The notes under the pieces are model-generated. The model had not been told where the DNA came from. It worked only from the letters and a program-made list of their open reading frames with translations, and did no database searches. The position numbers and the translations under genes were made by a program. Source: Lindgomyces ingoldianus (lineage: Eukaryota > Ascomycota > Dothideomycetes > Pleosporales > Lindgomycetaceae). Taken from it: a DNA stretch of 64,000 bases. The stretch covers positions 541,369 through 605,368 of the forward strand of contig NW_022985192.1 of NCBI RefSeq assembly GCF_010093535.1. The letters are read 5' to 3'. Shown piece after piece: positions 44,473 through 56,684 of this stretch; position 1 is the first letter of the stretch, and each line of letters starts with the position of its first letter.

Positions 44473-46513
44473 GATTCTTTGTAGCTTGGAACAAGAGTGG
44501 GATGTCGTGGGGAACCAAGTTAAAGAGACGAGCGTATACGGTGTGAAGAGAGTTTGGAAGTCTGCTTAGTTGAAGTGGCTGGAGTGCAGGTGAAAGGATG
44601 CCAAAGGCCTGTGCCGTTGGCGCTAAGTTAGTTAACCAAGTTGGAGGAAAGCGGATTAGTCACTCTCGTACACTTGCGGAGACAATTAGTCCCAACAGGC
44701 AGCCGCTTTAAATACTTACCGTGATCTCATATTCCGGAAGATAAACTCGAACTAGCGGTAGCATTAATTCTCTTTGTTCAGTAGTTCTTATCAACCAACC
44801 CTCTAAATGTGCGTCTTATTCAACTGGATACGACGTTGTCTGTGCTGTTCTCGGTCAATAGGAAAATTTCGCTTTTCGAGGAACGTTGCTATCACGTGCC
44901 TGCTGCTTTAAAACACTGACTACGAGTGGATCGGAAGAATACATAGTTAGCAACGTGCCACGGTTTGACACCACGTCCCATCGTTGAAGTGGAATCAGCT
45001 AAGGCAGTTTGTGGACGGCCCTTTTGGAACAGAGCTAGGCCCTTCGAAAATATTTTTGGACATAGAAATAGAACCGCAAAATTCACCGAAAGCATTACCA
45101 CTAAGGTGAAGAGCCACGAATGAAGCTCTCTTTGTGTTATGTTTTGTTGGGATTCTTCGGGTGGCTTAGCTTCGTTTAGTATGACCTAGTAAAGTATCCA
45201 TGGCTTGAGAAAAGGATTCTAGATTTGGAGAAAGTTCTTGAGGAGACTGCTCCTCCGTTTCTCCGTTCCTCTGTCCCTTTGCTTAGCACCATCGTGATTC
45301 GTTGGCAAGTAGGTTCATTTCGCTGACGAGGAGCTAGTGATCGGACATTCGGTTGTTCGAAACTTAAACATGTTAGTGCGGCCATGGATGATAATAGACT
45401 TTGAACGGAAACAGGCGGAGTCAAGGATATATCCTGACATTGGTATGTAAGGGAAACGTTTTCTTTTGTACTAGAAGAGTCGGTGGGACAATGGAAAAGG
45501 ATGATGCATGATTTCAAGGTTATCAAATAAGTCTTATTGGGTATAGTCTTAGTGTCTGATAGTTTAACTCGCGAAACTCGGATACTATACGAAGGACAAG
45601 TTGTGTTGCCGGAAACAAAATATCAAGCTAGGAGATGCTATTGACCATTTATGCGCAGTCGAGGGTTTGATGTTGGCGGATATGAGCTTCGCATCCCTTT
45701 TGTCAGCTCGACAGTGATCATCTGGTCTAGCTGTGGAACTGTACTTGTTTGCCTACCTCCTAGGAAGTACTCTAAACTTAAATAGAACAAGCCTATACCT
45801 ATTGGTGGATTCTCCTCCCTTCGAAGCGCCGCTCAGCACGGAGATGTTGGCGGGGTTCATTTAGGTTTCAAGCGATGTAGACTCTCTGCAAATGGGGGAC
45901 GACCTCTGCTGTGGAAATCGTTCTGAACGACAGGCAGACACATCGACTTAAAGATATAATTGGCGAAGGTTAGAGAACTAGTCGGTCCTAGAACTGAATT
46001 AGGGCTCGAGACTGATTTCCAATGTGATTGTTCCGGGACTCCTCCTCCTGCAGTACAAGCCTCACGGCAAGCCAGCTGTTAGATGAGCAAAACTTGAGGC
46101 CTGCTTGCCCAATTTGCATACAGTGGGCCATGGACATGAACGAACGCATTATGGCCTACCCTATGGGAAGAAGAGCTATGAGGTAACTTGTGTTACCAAT
46201 TGCTTGATGTTCTTTTTCGGAACTAGTATTCACGAACGTGGTCAATGAGTTGTATCTCACATTGCTGGCTGGCAAACGCCCTTGTTGCGGCGTCTTAGTG
46301 CACCATCTGGGGTCAAAGAGGGAGCATAGACTCAGCATGTTATACATATCTCCTATGGTCGTTCCGTATTATATAATGTTTTACATATTTTCCAGAGCTC
46401 TTACCACTGTCACCTAAAGATAGATGAAATGAACCTACCAGGGTTTCAGGACCCCGAATTCGCGCTAGGCCTAGCCACTGCCACGGTTGTAGACGAGAGG
46501 ACCCGAGATCCCT
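44473..46513. other. Region without recognised genes
   Basis: 2 kb between the F-box gene start and the end of the DUF1279 gene. Short frames on the minus strand at 44892-45526 and 46156-46347 show no family pattern. The part next to 44473 should carry the F-box gene promoter. Confidence 0.5.
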
Positions 46514-47324
46514 TCAATTGGGCTTTGGTTTCCGTTTTCCAATATCATAGCCCCACTTTCTTAACGTTTTAACAACCTTAGGTGTGATTGCTGCGGTCAG
46601 CGGTACCCGTACGAAGATAAATACCGACTTGTGAATCGCGTAGGCAAGAGCGAGTTGCGTCCAGATTGCTACGACTTGGGTTAGCCAACGATGACAAAAA
46701 GGCCCAATGCGGTTCCGTACATGCTTCACCCCGATCATCCTTTCCATCCGTTTGGTACACCAAATCCCCTTCTCCTGCTACTACCTCACCACCATCCTGC
46801 CTAACCGCGGCTGTTTCATCCTCTGAGTGCTTTCCGAAGTTCGGGAATGGTATGCGAACCAGATTCCGGAATGCCTCGACAATCACGTGCTCATAATGTC
46901 CAATCCTTTCCGCCCCGAGCATACGCACTAGCAAGAAAGATATGGGGAGGTCCAATGCCCCAAGGACTAGGTAGACTCCCAGTGCCGACCATCCATATTC
47001 TCGTGAGAGCTTGCGGAGTCGCTGTGAAAGCGAAGGCGCTGGTTCTGGGGAGCCTAGGTGCGGTGTAGGGTTCAGGGTCTTCTCGCTCTTGAAACGGAGG
47101 GCACGGAAGGCGCGGAAGACACGAAAAGGTAGTGGCTGTTGACCGTAGGGGATAAAGGGCGTATATCGTGCGAGAGGGCGACGAGAGAGTCTCGCGCCGG
47201 CGGAGAGCTGCGTCGAGGTGAAGAAGCTGCGCAGTACTGGCGATGGGGGAAGTGAGGCACCACTCTGTCTGAACTGGCCCCGGAAAATGTGATGCGGCCA
47301 AAGGCGGGCAGCGCGCAGGGTCAT
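46514..47324 (-). CDS. DUF1279 / FAM210-like mitochondrial inner-membrane protein
   Basis: Exons 47324-46721 and 46668-46514 give 252 aa; the 52-nt intron runs GTACGG to CGTAG. The Arg-rich, Ser-rich N-terminus without acidic residues (MTLRAARLWPHHIFRGQFRQ and on) is a likely mitochondrial presequence. The DUF1279 domain begins at about residue 100: LSREYGWSALGVYLVLGALDLPISFLLVRMLGAERIGHYE, with one membrane segment. After the splice it ends in WTQLALAYAIHKS, VRVPLTAAITPKVVKTLRKWGYDIGKRKPK, a second hydrophobic helix with the basic tail typical of the family. Human FAM210A/B relatives affect mitochondrial translation and cristae; the role in fungi is not known to me. Confidence 0.9.
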
Positions 47325-49675
47325 GGGGTGTGCCGGGCTCTACGAGGCGAGTAGAACAGGCGGGAGCGAACAATGGAGATAAAGTGGGTGTCGGTTGCGG
47401 TGGATTGTTTCATGCCCTTCACAGCAAGCTGCACCAGCAGACAAAATGGTGGGCGCTCAAATTTGGGGCAAGGATCGGGCCGACTGCATCCGGGCGGTCG
47501 GGTGCGTTGTCGGCCCGTGCGTGCCTGAATTTCAGGGACGGCCTTCGTTGGGAGGCTTTCCTCAGGGCAAGACGCACGAGGGCTGCATGGAACGTGGGCT
47601 TGGAAGCTTTTGTAACAGCACTGCACCACTATCCAGACAAACCTGGAGGCTATCAGGCACCTTTGTGCATGTGCTGCGTACCGCTCTTCGCGCCAGCAAG
47701 CCTCCTCTCCTGCGCGGATGCTCTCCCGTCTTCTAGAACGATGCACGCGACTCTCGACGCTCGAATCCGGATGCGAGGCTCCCACCACTGAATCGCACTC
47801 CTGAAACCGGAGCGGTAATCAGTCTGCAGGACGCTTGATCATGACAGCATCCCCTGTTTCCACGTTCCTGAGACGGGTTTGTGTTCGACATGCGAACCTG
47901 GGACTACTCATGCCGTTTCTTGCCCAATGCTAGCGGGACCGTTCAAAGGAGCCGGCCATGTGCTCCGCCTTTGCCATTCCTGTACCCGGGCTGCCGCACA
48001 GGAAAAAGTTTATCACTGCAGGGCACGTGGAGTCGGTGCAATCCCTGGCGGAGCATCAGCCATGGGGCGGCCAAGAGATCCACAGAAAAGTCTCGAAAAC
48101 TGGCTGCAAAGGAGTGTGTCTTCCAGGCATAAGCGGTGAACTCTCACCGAGTCCCCCCTCCGTCTACTTGCGCTTGGGAAAGAATTTGGCAGCAAGTGTC
48201 AGAAGATGCTTGCCGCTTGATGCCATGGAGGTCCTTGGTAGACTATGTGCGGCGCGGCTTGGTGGGAGCTTTCTCTCCTGGAACAGTGGTGACGATCGCT
48301 CTTGTGATGTCTCATTGCTTGGATAAAACTGCGGGGCAGCTTGCGTACCATGGACACTATATGTGAACGGGTGTCAACCACTGCATTATTAATTATCGAA
48401 GACGGCCGCTTAGCTACGAACAGCAGTCGATGACGAGAGGGAAGGCGGACGAGGCGTTGCAAGTTCTCTTCGCGCAGCGCTGCTCTCGGCGCACAGCAGT
48501 CAGGTGAGGCTGGAGGCATCTCGAGTAATGGCACAGTGCATTACCATGGGGAGCCTTGGATGATGAGCGTTTGATGTCCTGCGGACGTAGCCGGACTGCA
48601 GCAGCCTTCAACGTCTCATTAGCCTAATTCGACATGACATGGGGGTAGTCGTCGGACCTCTGAAGTTGTGCGGTATTCCCTGGCGACTCCAGCGCGCTCC
48701 CACGCCCCGACGCCACATTGCGTGCTTGCGAGCGCCTCTCAGGCTCGCAACCAACCTCACTTCCTCCCGGCTCCGTCCCTGACCGTTCGCTCCCATCATT
48801 CGTCGTACGATGCGGGACGACCTTTAGCACATTCTTACTCGAAGCCGTCTTACCACCTTCTCTTAAGCCTCCCGCTGGGCGTCCCGAAGGTTCGCAGCGC
48901 GCAAACAAAGTTTTCGGCTTCCCAGCCCTGTTACGGCACCAGTCGCAAACTTTGAGCTACCGGTATCGAGCTGCTGACGACTGTCATTATTCAACTACCC
49001 AGCCTTATAACCGCTCTGACCGGCTGCTATAGCCCCTTGATTGGCCTGCGGTTGTGAAAGCCCTTTCCTTTCGCGCTGACCAGACTGGAGCACTCCAGTG
49101 TTCCAGTAATAGTGGACAGGGCTCTTCTTCGACAAGAACGGCGTCGTGCATATCTACCTGGCTCGGCTGACTCTCTGGCCTTTTGCTTCCGTCTCCCTGG
49201 CAAGCTCTGCAAGCTCTGTTGCTCCCTGTCGGAGCCAGGGTCTTGCCATCAGTCGTCGCCACGTCCAAGCAGCCGTCGAACGGATGGTCTTGTGCGCTTT
49301 GATATCGCGCCCCGTCTTTCGCTTCACACCTTGACAGCACCCGAAAAGGCAAACTCCCGGAGCCAGCAGTTTGAGGCGTCAGCTAAGCACCTGGCCCTAT
49401 GCAAAGGGTCTTGCTCAGGATCTGCCTGTCTTTCCACGTGGGTTGATCTCATCTTTTGTCGATGATTATTTATATACCTCCACATAATAACTCTCTCTCG
49501 CACTGTCCTCTCACCAATCGTGACCATTATTTGCATTTCGCCTTCCTTCTTCTTATCACCCTCCCTAGCACCATCCTGTTAATTGTTTATCTCTACCAAC
49601 GTGCGCTCCTTCCACTCCTGTTTAGTTTTCCCCGCAAATCGGCAATCTATTGTTTATTTGCAACATCGGCCAAGC
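47325..49675. other. Region without recognised genes
   Basis: 2.35 kb between divergent genes. Overlapping frames of 60-155 codons occur on both strands (47321-47800, 48600-49350), a sign of GC-rich non-coding sequence rather than of genes. The stretch 49440-49675 is CT-rich and AT-richer, and looks like the leader of the gene at 49676. Confidence 0.5.
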
Positions 49676-49975
49676 ATGGGGGGTAATGCAGATTATATAG
49701 CTGGCTACGGCTACATCTCTCTCCAGCGCGCCCTTGACATTGCACGCGCAAGTGACGACGGCCGGGTCGACCCAACCATCAACGCATATTTAGAGAGAAA
49801 ATTGGGCGAAGTCTGGGCTCGAGTACAAGCTCAACCTTCAAGTTACGTCTTTACGAAAGAAGAGTTCTCGCTTTTCAACTACTATCGCGCGCGCTTTGGA
49901 GAAACCGATCCTATCGTCGTAGGCGCGATAGCCCGTTTCTGGAACCGCTATCACGGAGGCGGAGGCGGAAGTTGA
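49676..49975 (+). CDS. Conserved small fungal protein, 99 aa, unknown function
   Basis: Single exon. The protein is compact and mostly helical: GYGYISLQRALDIARASDDG, VDPTINAYLERKLGEVWARVQAQPSSY, FTKEEFSLFNYYRARFG, then VVGAIARFWNRYHGGGGGS. It has no signal peptide, membrane segment or cysteines. The even, folded-looking sequence and the clean ATG after a fungal-type leader support a real gene. The pattern resembles a small family seen in filamentous ascomycetes, which I cannot name. The frame extends 31 codons upstream without family-like sequence, so ATG 49676 was chosen. Confidence 0.8.
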   Translation: MGGNADYIAGYGYISLQRALDIARASDDGRVDPTINAYLERKLGEVWARVQAQPSSYVFTKEEFSLFNYYRARFGETDPIVVGAIARFWNRYHGGGGGS

Positions 49976-50357
49976 GCCGCTCGCAGGTCGCAGCTCTGCA
50001 GGATTCGATTATTAGCAAGGTTCGCACGCGCCGCCTCCGATGAACGGAACGCTTAGATGCTGACGAGTCCCAGAATTTCTAGTCTTTTGGTTGGATTTTT
50101 GACCCCTCCATTTGGCTCACAGCATAATGGGGTCGTCCAATGTGGCAATTTCAAGCAAAGGCGTTAGGGACATTCTTCTCGGCACAGGCAGGAGTTACAC
50201 TGGAGAAACCTCAAAAGTCTGGGAAACAACGGTGCTTCCATCCGAGCAGATCGGCGACTCAACAGTTGACTTGCCTTGTTATCGAGTTTATAGGACAACG
50301 ACATCGGATAGGCGTGGGAAAGGGCATCAACAAAGGTCAACAGCCGGTATCAGAAGG
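49976..50357. other. Spacer upstream of the PNGase A gene
   Basis: 382 bp between two plus-strand genes. The PNGase A frame is open from about 50112, but that extension lacks family pattern and would place the signal peptide internally. Confidence 0.45.
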
Positions 50358-52495
50358 ATGCCGTTCCTATCTTTCTTTCTAATGCTAATCACCCTTCCAC
50401 ACCCTATTCTCGCCTCCCTTACCGCGCAGCAGCCTAGTTTGCTCTCCCCTGGCCTTGCCCTCAATAGCCGTGCGTCTAACGCATCGTCATCGTTACTAGA
50501 CGTCATTCAAGTGTCGCCCCCAGTGTTAAATCCAGCAAAGCCTAGTTGCGAACAGCAGACATTAATGGCTCATACTTTCGCGTGGAGCTATGGTGTGCCA
50601 TTTGTTGGTGAGTGAGAATCTGCCCCTTCGTCCACACCGCAATGTCTGCTTTCCTCCACAAGCTCCGCTACTCTATCAGCATATAGCCAAAGAGTCATGT
50701 CTTCTAGAGGTGACATTGCCTAAAAAGGTTGTGCTTCGGTTCTCGTCACTACCTTACATCCTTTATCTTTGAACCGTCCCCGAAAGTCACTAATCCTTTT
50801 GTAGGTGACTATCGACCCCCAAGTTGTGAATTCAATCGAGTGACATTCAACTTTACGGTAACTTCCGCGGGCCGACAATTCGACAGATTGGCATTGATGT
50901 TCTTCAATGACACCGAAATATGGCGGACTTCGACAGCAGAGCCTACCCAAACGGGGATTATCTGGACCTACATCAAGGATATGAGCAATTATCTTGTGCT
51001 TTTCAGGGAACCCCAAAAAATTATATTTGACCTTGGGAACCTCGTTGACGACACATATACTGGATCGTTCAATACGACACTCACCGCCACATTTTTCATA
51101 GAGAACAAGGCGATGGACTCTGCCGACATGATTGTTCCCGTGTCCGCTAAGCAATCCGCATCCAACAGGCCCAGTGGCTTTGTTGTCCCTGATCAAAGAG
51201 CTATAAGATCATTGTCTCTCCCGCAAAATATCAAGAAAGCAGTGTTCTCTATCTCTGCTTGTGGTCAAGCCGCTGAAGAGTTTTGGTGGAGCAATGTTCT
51301 CTCCTCGGATACACAAGTGTTTGAAAACCAAACAACCTTGTATGGGTATTCTCCTTTCAGGGAATTGCAGCTTTATATCGACGGGGTACTCGCCGGAGTA
51401 GCGTGGCCTTTCCCGGTAATTTTTACTGGCGGTGTCGTTCCGGGGTTTTGGCGCCCCGTCGTTGGCATCGATGCGTTCGATCTCCACGAGGACGAGGTTG
51501 ATATAACCCCGTTTCTTCCAATTTTATGCGATGGGAAAGAGCATAGTTTCGAAATTCGAGTTGCCGGAATAGCGGATGACGGAGCGGGCCATGGAAACCT
51601 TACCCAGACAGTGGGGTCGAATTGGGTTGTTACTGGCAAGGTCTTCCTGTGGCTAGATTCCAGCGACAGTATCACTACTGGTTCTGCCCCAACTGTAGAC
51701 ATGCAAGAACCCTCACTAGCGCTCTCTTCTAGTGTTCGGAAAGGATCGAACGGAACCGTCACCTCTCTAGACTACTCCATAAAAGTCATGCGACGCTTAT
51801 CAGTTAGGTCCACAATTGAGACCTCATCTGGATCCGAAGTTGTGACTTGGCACCAGAATCTCACATACTCGAATATCGGTCAATTTTCAAATGGCGGCAA
51901 TGATCAGATCAACAAGCAAGCCACTTCGGGGACGGATGTCTCATCAAATCAGTATTCGAAAGCTTTTGAATACCCCTTGTGGGTATCTTCTTCGTACGCG
52001 ATGCTTCCTGGGGGCAATTATACCATTGACGGAAATATGGAACGTGGCAAAAATGTCCGTAGAATTGGTGGCCTCGCATTTCCGTCCGCACTGGAAGCGT
52101 TCAACTTCGGCCACCTACCCCACCAGTACGGGTCGTCCTTTGCGGGTACCTCCTCCACCGATTGGCAGAACGGGACAGCAAGCTATTTGGCTGTGCCTGC
52201 TCAGAAAAAGTCTTACGGCTCGGGAACAACGGAGCAATTTTATTCGTTGTCTGGGATCGGCGATGTCGTCACGATAGTTCAACCTACTGCCGAAGAATTT
52301 TCCAACCACTTAGGGGCTGACTTGTATCGCCGTCATGTTCTGGCCTCCAATAATTCAATTATTCTAGATGAAGAGACTTTTGACACCCAAACGGTCCACA
52401 ACAGCTACACTTCTCAGAGTATAGGCAAGCAGACTTTCGCAAAGCAAGATATCACAGAAATGCTAGGTCGAGGTCCTTTTTTAAAGCCAAGCTGA
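50358..52495 (+). CDS. Peptide-N4-(N-acetyl-beta-glucosaminyl)asparagine amidase A (PNGase A type)
   Basis: Secreted or vacuolar glycoamidase that releases N-glycans from peptides. Exons 50358-50607 and 50805-52495 give 646 aa. The signal peptide is MPFLSFFLMLITLPHPILA. The family start LLDVIQVSPPVLNPAKPSCEQQ is followed by LMAHTFAWSYGVPFVGDYRPPSCEFNRV, joined across the intron, and then NFTVTSAGRQFDRLALMFFNDTEIWRTSTAEPT. Later blocks are FDLGNLVDDTYTGSFNTTLTATFF, YIDGVLAGVAWPFPVIFTGG, PGFWRPVVGIDAFDLHEDEVDITPFLP and SFEIRVAG. Many N-glycosylation sites occur. The single intron is 197 nt, long for this genome, and its two ends resemble each other. The length matches fungal members. Confidence 0.92.
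50608..50804 (+). other. Long intron of PNGase A gene with similar ends
   Basis: 197-nt GT-AG intron. The exon/donor junction CCATTTGTTGGTGAGT and the acceptor/exon junction CCTTTTGTAGGTGACT match at 13 of 16 positions, and both encode PFVG in the gene frame. This would fit intron birth by tandem duplication, although splice consensus explains part of the match. Confidence 0.6.
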
Positions 52496-55400
52496 AGCAT
52501 GAAAAGTGCCGGGCTGTTTCCAGCCTTGAAAGGTTATCGAGTGACGGGCTTAGGTACGGGGTCCGGACCAGATCTTGGAAGCCTAATGTCTTGCTTCGAT
52601 CATCCATCAAGGGGCGTTGAGTGGAATTCTTATCTCTGAGCTGGCTTCACCACTGAACATCGTTTGAGTAATGCTCGAACCACCACTTTCCTTTACTCTG
52701 TCTCCCACCTGCTCCTCCGGGTTTCCTGTCTGGGGCGCATCTCCAAATTGTTGTTAGGTTTATGTAATGTGCCAGGCTTTCATACTAGTAATTGCCAAAC
52801 CCTTCATGGCGTGCTTGCATTTTGTGATAAGTTCAAGGGTTATTCCGAAGGTCCCCTCACTTTCTCCTCTTGCTAAAGATGATTGGCATTTAATTACCGT
52901 ATTCTTGGGTCTGGGTTCAGTCCACCTCGCCTTCTTCAATGCTAACGCCTTTGCAGAACTAGTTGCAAAGAATCTGCTCTAATCCTATTCACGCCATCGA
53001 GTGTCTCGAAAGCTTTGCTCTATCTCAGTCCCTCGGAAAAGCTCAGACTCAACAAATCTGCAAGCCAACGTGGCCCCTCTGTAACAAGCCATAACTGTTT
53101 GTCATAATAGCAACTTACTAGCTACCCCCACGCTCAGTGACTTGCAACAAATGCCTTCTCCACTGGATGCATAAATAGTAGAGGAAGGAAGCATGGTCCG
53201 CTACTGAATCCGCTTTTCATAGGCGGAACAACCAGAAAATTGCCGTCAAGCTTTCGGGTTTCAAACACAAGATGATAGTTTATGGGATCCTGGGATCGCT
53301 CCTTACGAAAACGCTGACCTGGCACGTCAACAACCTTGCACGTCAACAACCTTGCACGATTTCCAGATCCAACATCACCTGCAGCTGCGCATGCACTCAA
53401 CAAATTCCTGCCTCTCCCGTGACCTAAAACAATCAAAATACAATCAATCATCTTCCGCCCTGAGAAATGTCAACTGCGCCACTCCGCAAAAATGTCAAAT
53501 CCTGTGCTATTATTTGCGGCAACCCGCAGCGAGATGCGAGGCAACAAACGGTCACATCATCGAAGGATATCGGCAGCCCATCCAAGTGGCGATAGGTGCT
53601 ATTGGAAACATGGTCTTGCATCGTCGATCGAGACGCACATCATCTTGAACGTTACTGGAACTTTGAGAAGCTAGTCGAGGCGGAGAAGTTATTTCATGCA
53701 GCATGCGGTATTTACCTCCACATGCGCTCAGATAGCTTACGGCGCAGTCCAAATAACGACTCTTCAAAGGGGGATACCACCAAAGACGTCTTTCAAACCC
53801 AATCAAAGCACCATCAAGTTGTCTGATTGTCCCCGCGATTGTTTTCCACCAGTCAAAATCACACCAAGGAAGACTCCGATAGGTCCTACTTTTGCTGGCA
53901 ACGCAAAGCTGTCCTTAGATGCATACCTCCGTGGACCTGGTCCTTGACTTGCTTTCCGCTCCTTCCAAAAACGTGGCTGTTCCCGAGAACTCTCTCACTA
54001 AGTCAGGACTCTGAAAGCACGAGTCCACAGTGAGCATGACTCGCTCAATCCCAGCCATAAGGCTGATACATACCTGAGAGTCTTCACAAGTTCATGAGTC
54101 GCACCAGCGTCCCGACGCATCGGGGCGCTAAGCACTGTGCCGCAGACATGCAGGTTTGCAATGGCGAGTAGTGAATGGCTACATGAGTTAACTCGAGAGA
54201 AGGTCCATTGTCGATCGGCTTTCAAGACACGATTATGCCACTACACGTCTCATGTTTCCAGTTCCTCTTACAAGGCCATAGCAAAGGAAATTCAAGGATA
54301 TAAAATTAGAGTTTAAGAAGCGAACATGACGGGAAGGGGGAGTCTTCGATCCCCCCACGTGTGCAGACGACGCCACGGGCTGTGCCACGCAATGGGGCGA
54401 TGCGAGACGTCATGGCTCACAATTTCATACCTCGTAGATCCGGCCTCAAGACCCTTTCATGCGTGTTTCGAGGCTTTTCTATGATAGGTAAATCTTTTGC
54501 AAAAGGAACCGCTCTTGCGTAACTAATAGGATCTCAAAGGAATTTGTTGTCGTGATGATAAGGCCCTCAGCATATTTGCATGGTTTGATGCCGTAGGCCG
54601 GGGGACCGAACTCCCTCAGCATTGGGGCAGCAGTTCTGAGACCCCTGTCGGTGGCGTTGATGGAGTGAAGCACGGTTCACGGAAACCTCAATTTTCCCAT
54701 CAGTCTTTGGGAGGAGCTAACTAGTGAAACCTAGGTTAACTATTCAAATAAAGGGAAGGGGAATGTCATATCGACTCCTTCTCAAAAAATCGGCACAAAC
54801 AGCCATCAAACGCTCCCTTCGGGAAAGCATTCAAATAAAAGCGGCAAGTGATGACCTCTCGTCCCACTCTTCATGCAATAGCAAACCAACTAAGATATTG
54901 TGTCTTCCTCGCCTAGCTTCCGGTTGAAAAGCTACGGGCGTCCTGGAAGGACCTCGTTGCTCGCGTCAGGCAGCATGTGAGGCAGCGTCTTTGCTGTCGT
55001 GCGACGCTTGTATGCCGTCTCTCCTCATCGGTGAGCTGATTTCGCTAGCGCTACAGCGAGAGAAGCAAGACTATGCGAGTAAATGATGCAGGATGCGGGA
55101 TTAACACAGGAACAGAGCGGTTTAGCACGGGCTCGGAAGCGGGGCAGTCGACGAACATTGGCCGAAGGGACAGCATGAGGGAGTAGGCGATTCGGGTTAG
55201 GCTGTCGAAAGTTCAACTTTGTGCTCGGCCTGTCCGATGGGAACCAACGAAGTGGTTGTCTTGAAGGGAGAGTAGAGAGTCTGACTCGCTGGTATGCATT
55301 GCGCCTTGGGCGAGTTCATGAAGGGATGTCAGTTCCATAATGAGAATTGCCCGAATAACCAAATGCCTGTGATTCGCCTCTCGAAGGGACGCACTTTAAC

Positions 55401-56684
55401 TCGGGTTACACAGCATCAGTGTGGACTGTGAAGGTGATTCTCTGAACAGTGTTGATCGAAAGCTCCAACCCCTTATGGCCGCGTATTTTAAACCAAGCAC
55501 AATGATTATCGGTACTACCTAATCAGCCAATGTGACTGCAACTCGGTAATATGACAAGATTCTGTGGAATATGCCTTAAGCAGACAGGGTCTACAATTTA
55601 GCTCGTGGAAGCAAAGGGACATAACGTAGAGCGCTATCGGTCAGGGACGTACTCGTATAACATCGCATCTTTTCTCACTACGTCGCCAACTCTCACCAGG
55701 CTCCAAGCAGGAAAATAAGGCTAAAAATATAAGATGCCTTTCAACCGCAGGCCGTCGGAAACACGCCAATATCCGCTAAGTGGCTTACATTTCTCTGTGC
55801 GCCATATCGCTATAGCTTCAGAATTGTGACTGAGAACGCAAATTGACATATACAATGTCGGACGTCTTCAAGTGCGAGGGAATGGGTCTACTGATACTCA
55901 CAAGGTCCTGGCGGGGTTGCAGCTCTCGGCCGAGGTACAATAAAAGACATTCCACAACAGAAGCAAGACTGCAGATTCTCGCCTGTGCACGATTGTAGGC
56001 AGTTCAAGAGAAGATGTACTGCATTTTACCGCCTAACGTGGAACTTGACAAGGGTGGGTAATTCAGGACTGAAGCCCGCATCCTTTTGATGCTCTTCTTG
56101 ATTCCGGCAAGAGGTTGAAAAGATTCACTCTACCCTAGCCAAGTCCCACGTTTCATGATAACATACTGAATCATCGTAGTCAAGTCCAAGAGAAGATGTA
56201 GTCCAGCTTTGTTTGAGGTTGATGTGGAGTTCTGTGGTAGCGAGATTTAAGGTTATTTCCCGGCCTGGCCAGTGCTGCTGTGTCGGGAGCCTAAAAAGAC
56301 ATCTCGTCCCCTTTGAACGTTCAACTCACTCGTCAATCTCCCTCGATACACCAGACACAAAAGCTCCCACTGGGGATCGGGAATAATGCACTCCTTCCCC
56401 CGAACTCCAGGCTCGAGAGGCTCCACCAAGACACTAATTCGACTAGCGCTTCTCCACGGGGAAAAAAGGCTCGGAAAACGTGGGGCGAGGCAAAAGAAGG
56501 AAGAGTGTGTGCTTTCTAACTCGTCCATCGTGGCCTTCAAGGCGCCACTACTAAAGCCGCTATCTCCAATGCGCAAGGCCGCTGACTCACGAACAACCCC
56601 GACCAAACTCCACAGTCCCTTCCCATGTGTCTATGCTACTTTTTCCATGTCGGCGAGGTTTTCCAGTTCGTTGAATGAAGCGTT
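52496..56684. other. Longest region without recognised genes
   Basis: 4.2 kb. Frames are short (at most about 140 codons), overlap on both strands and show no family pattern. A 16-bp tandem repeat lies at 53323-53358. The region is interspersed with stop codons in all frames, as in decayed sequence, but I could not identify any ancestor gene or transposon. Confidence 0.5.
53323..53358 (+). repeat. 16-bp tandem repeat, 2.25 copies
   Basis: Two perfect copies of CACGTCAACAACCTTG followed by CACG. Non-coding context. Confidence 0.85.

Noticed and set aside
47321..47800. Frames of about 110-155 codons on both strands
   Set aside because: Both strands are open over the same bases, which is a composition effect; neither resembles a protein family.
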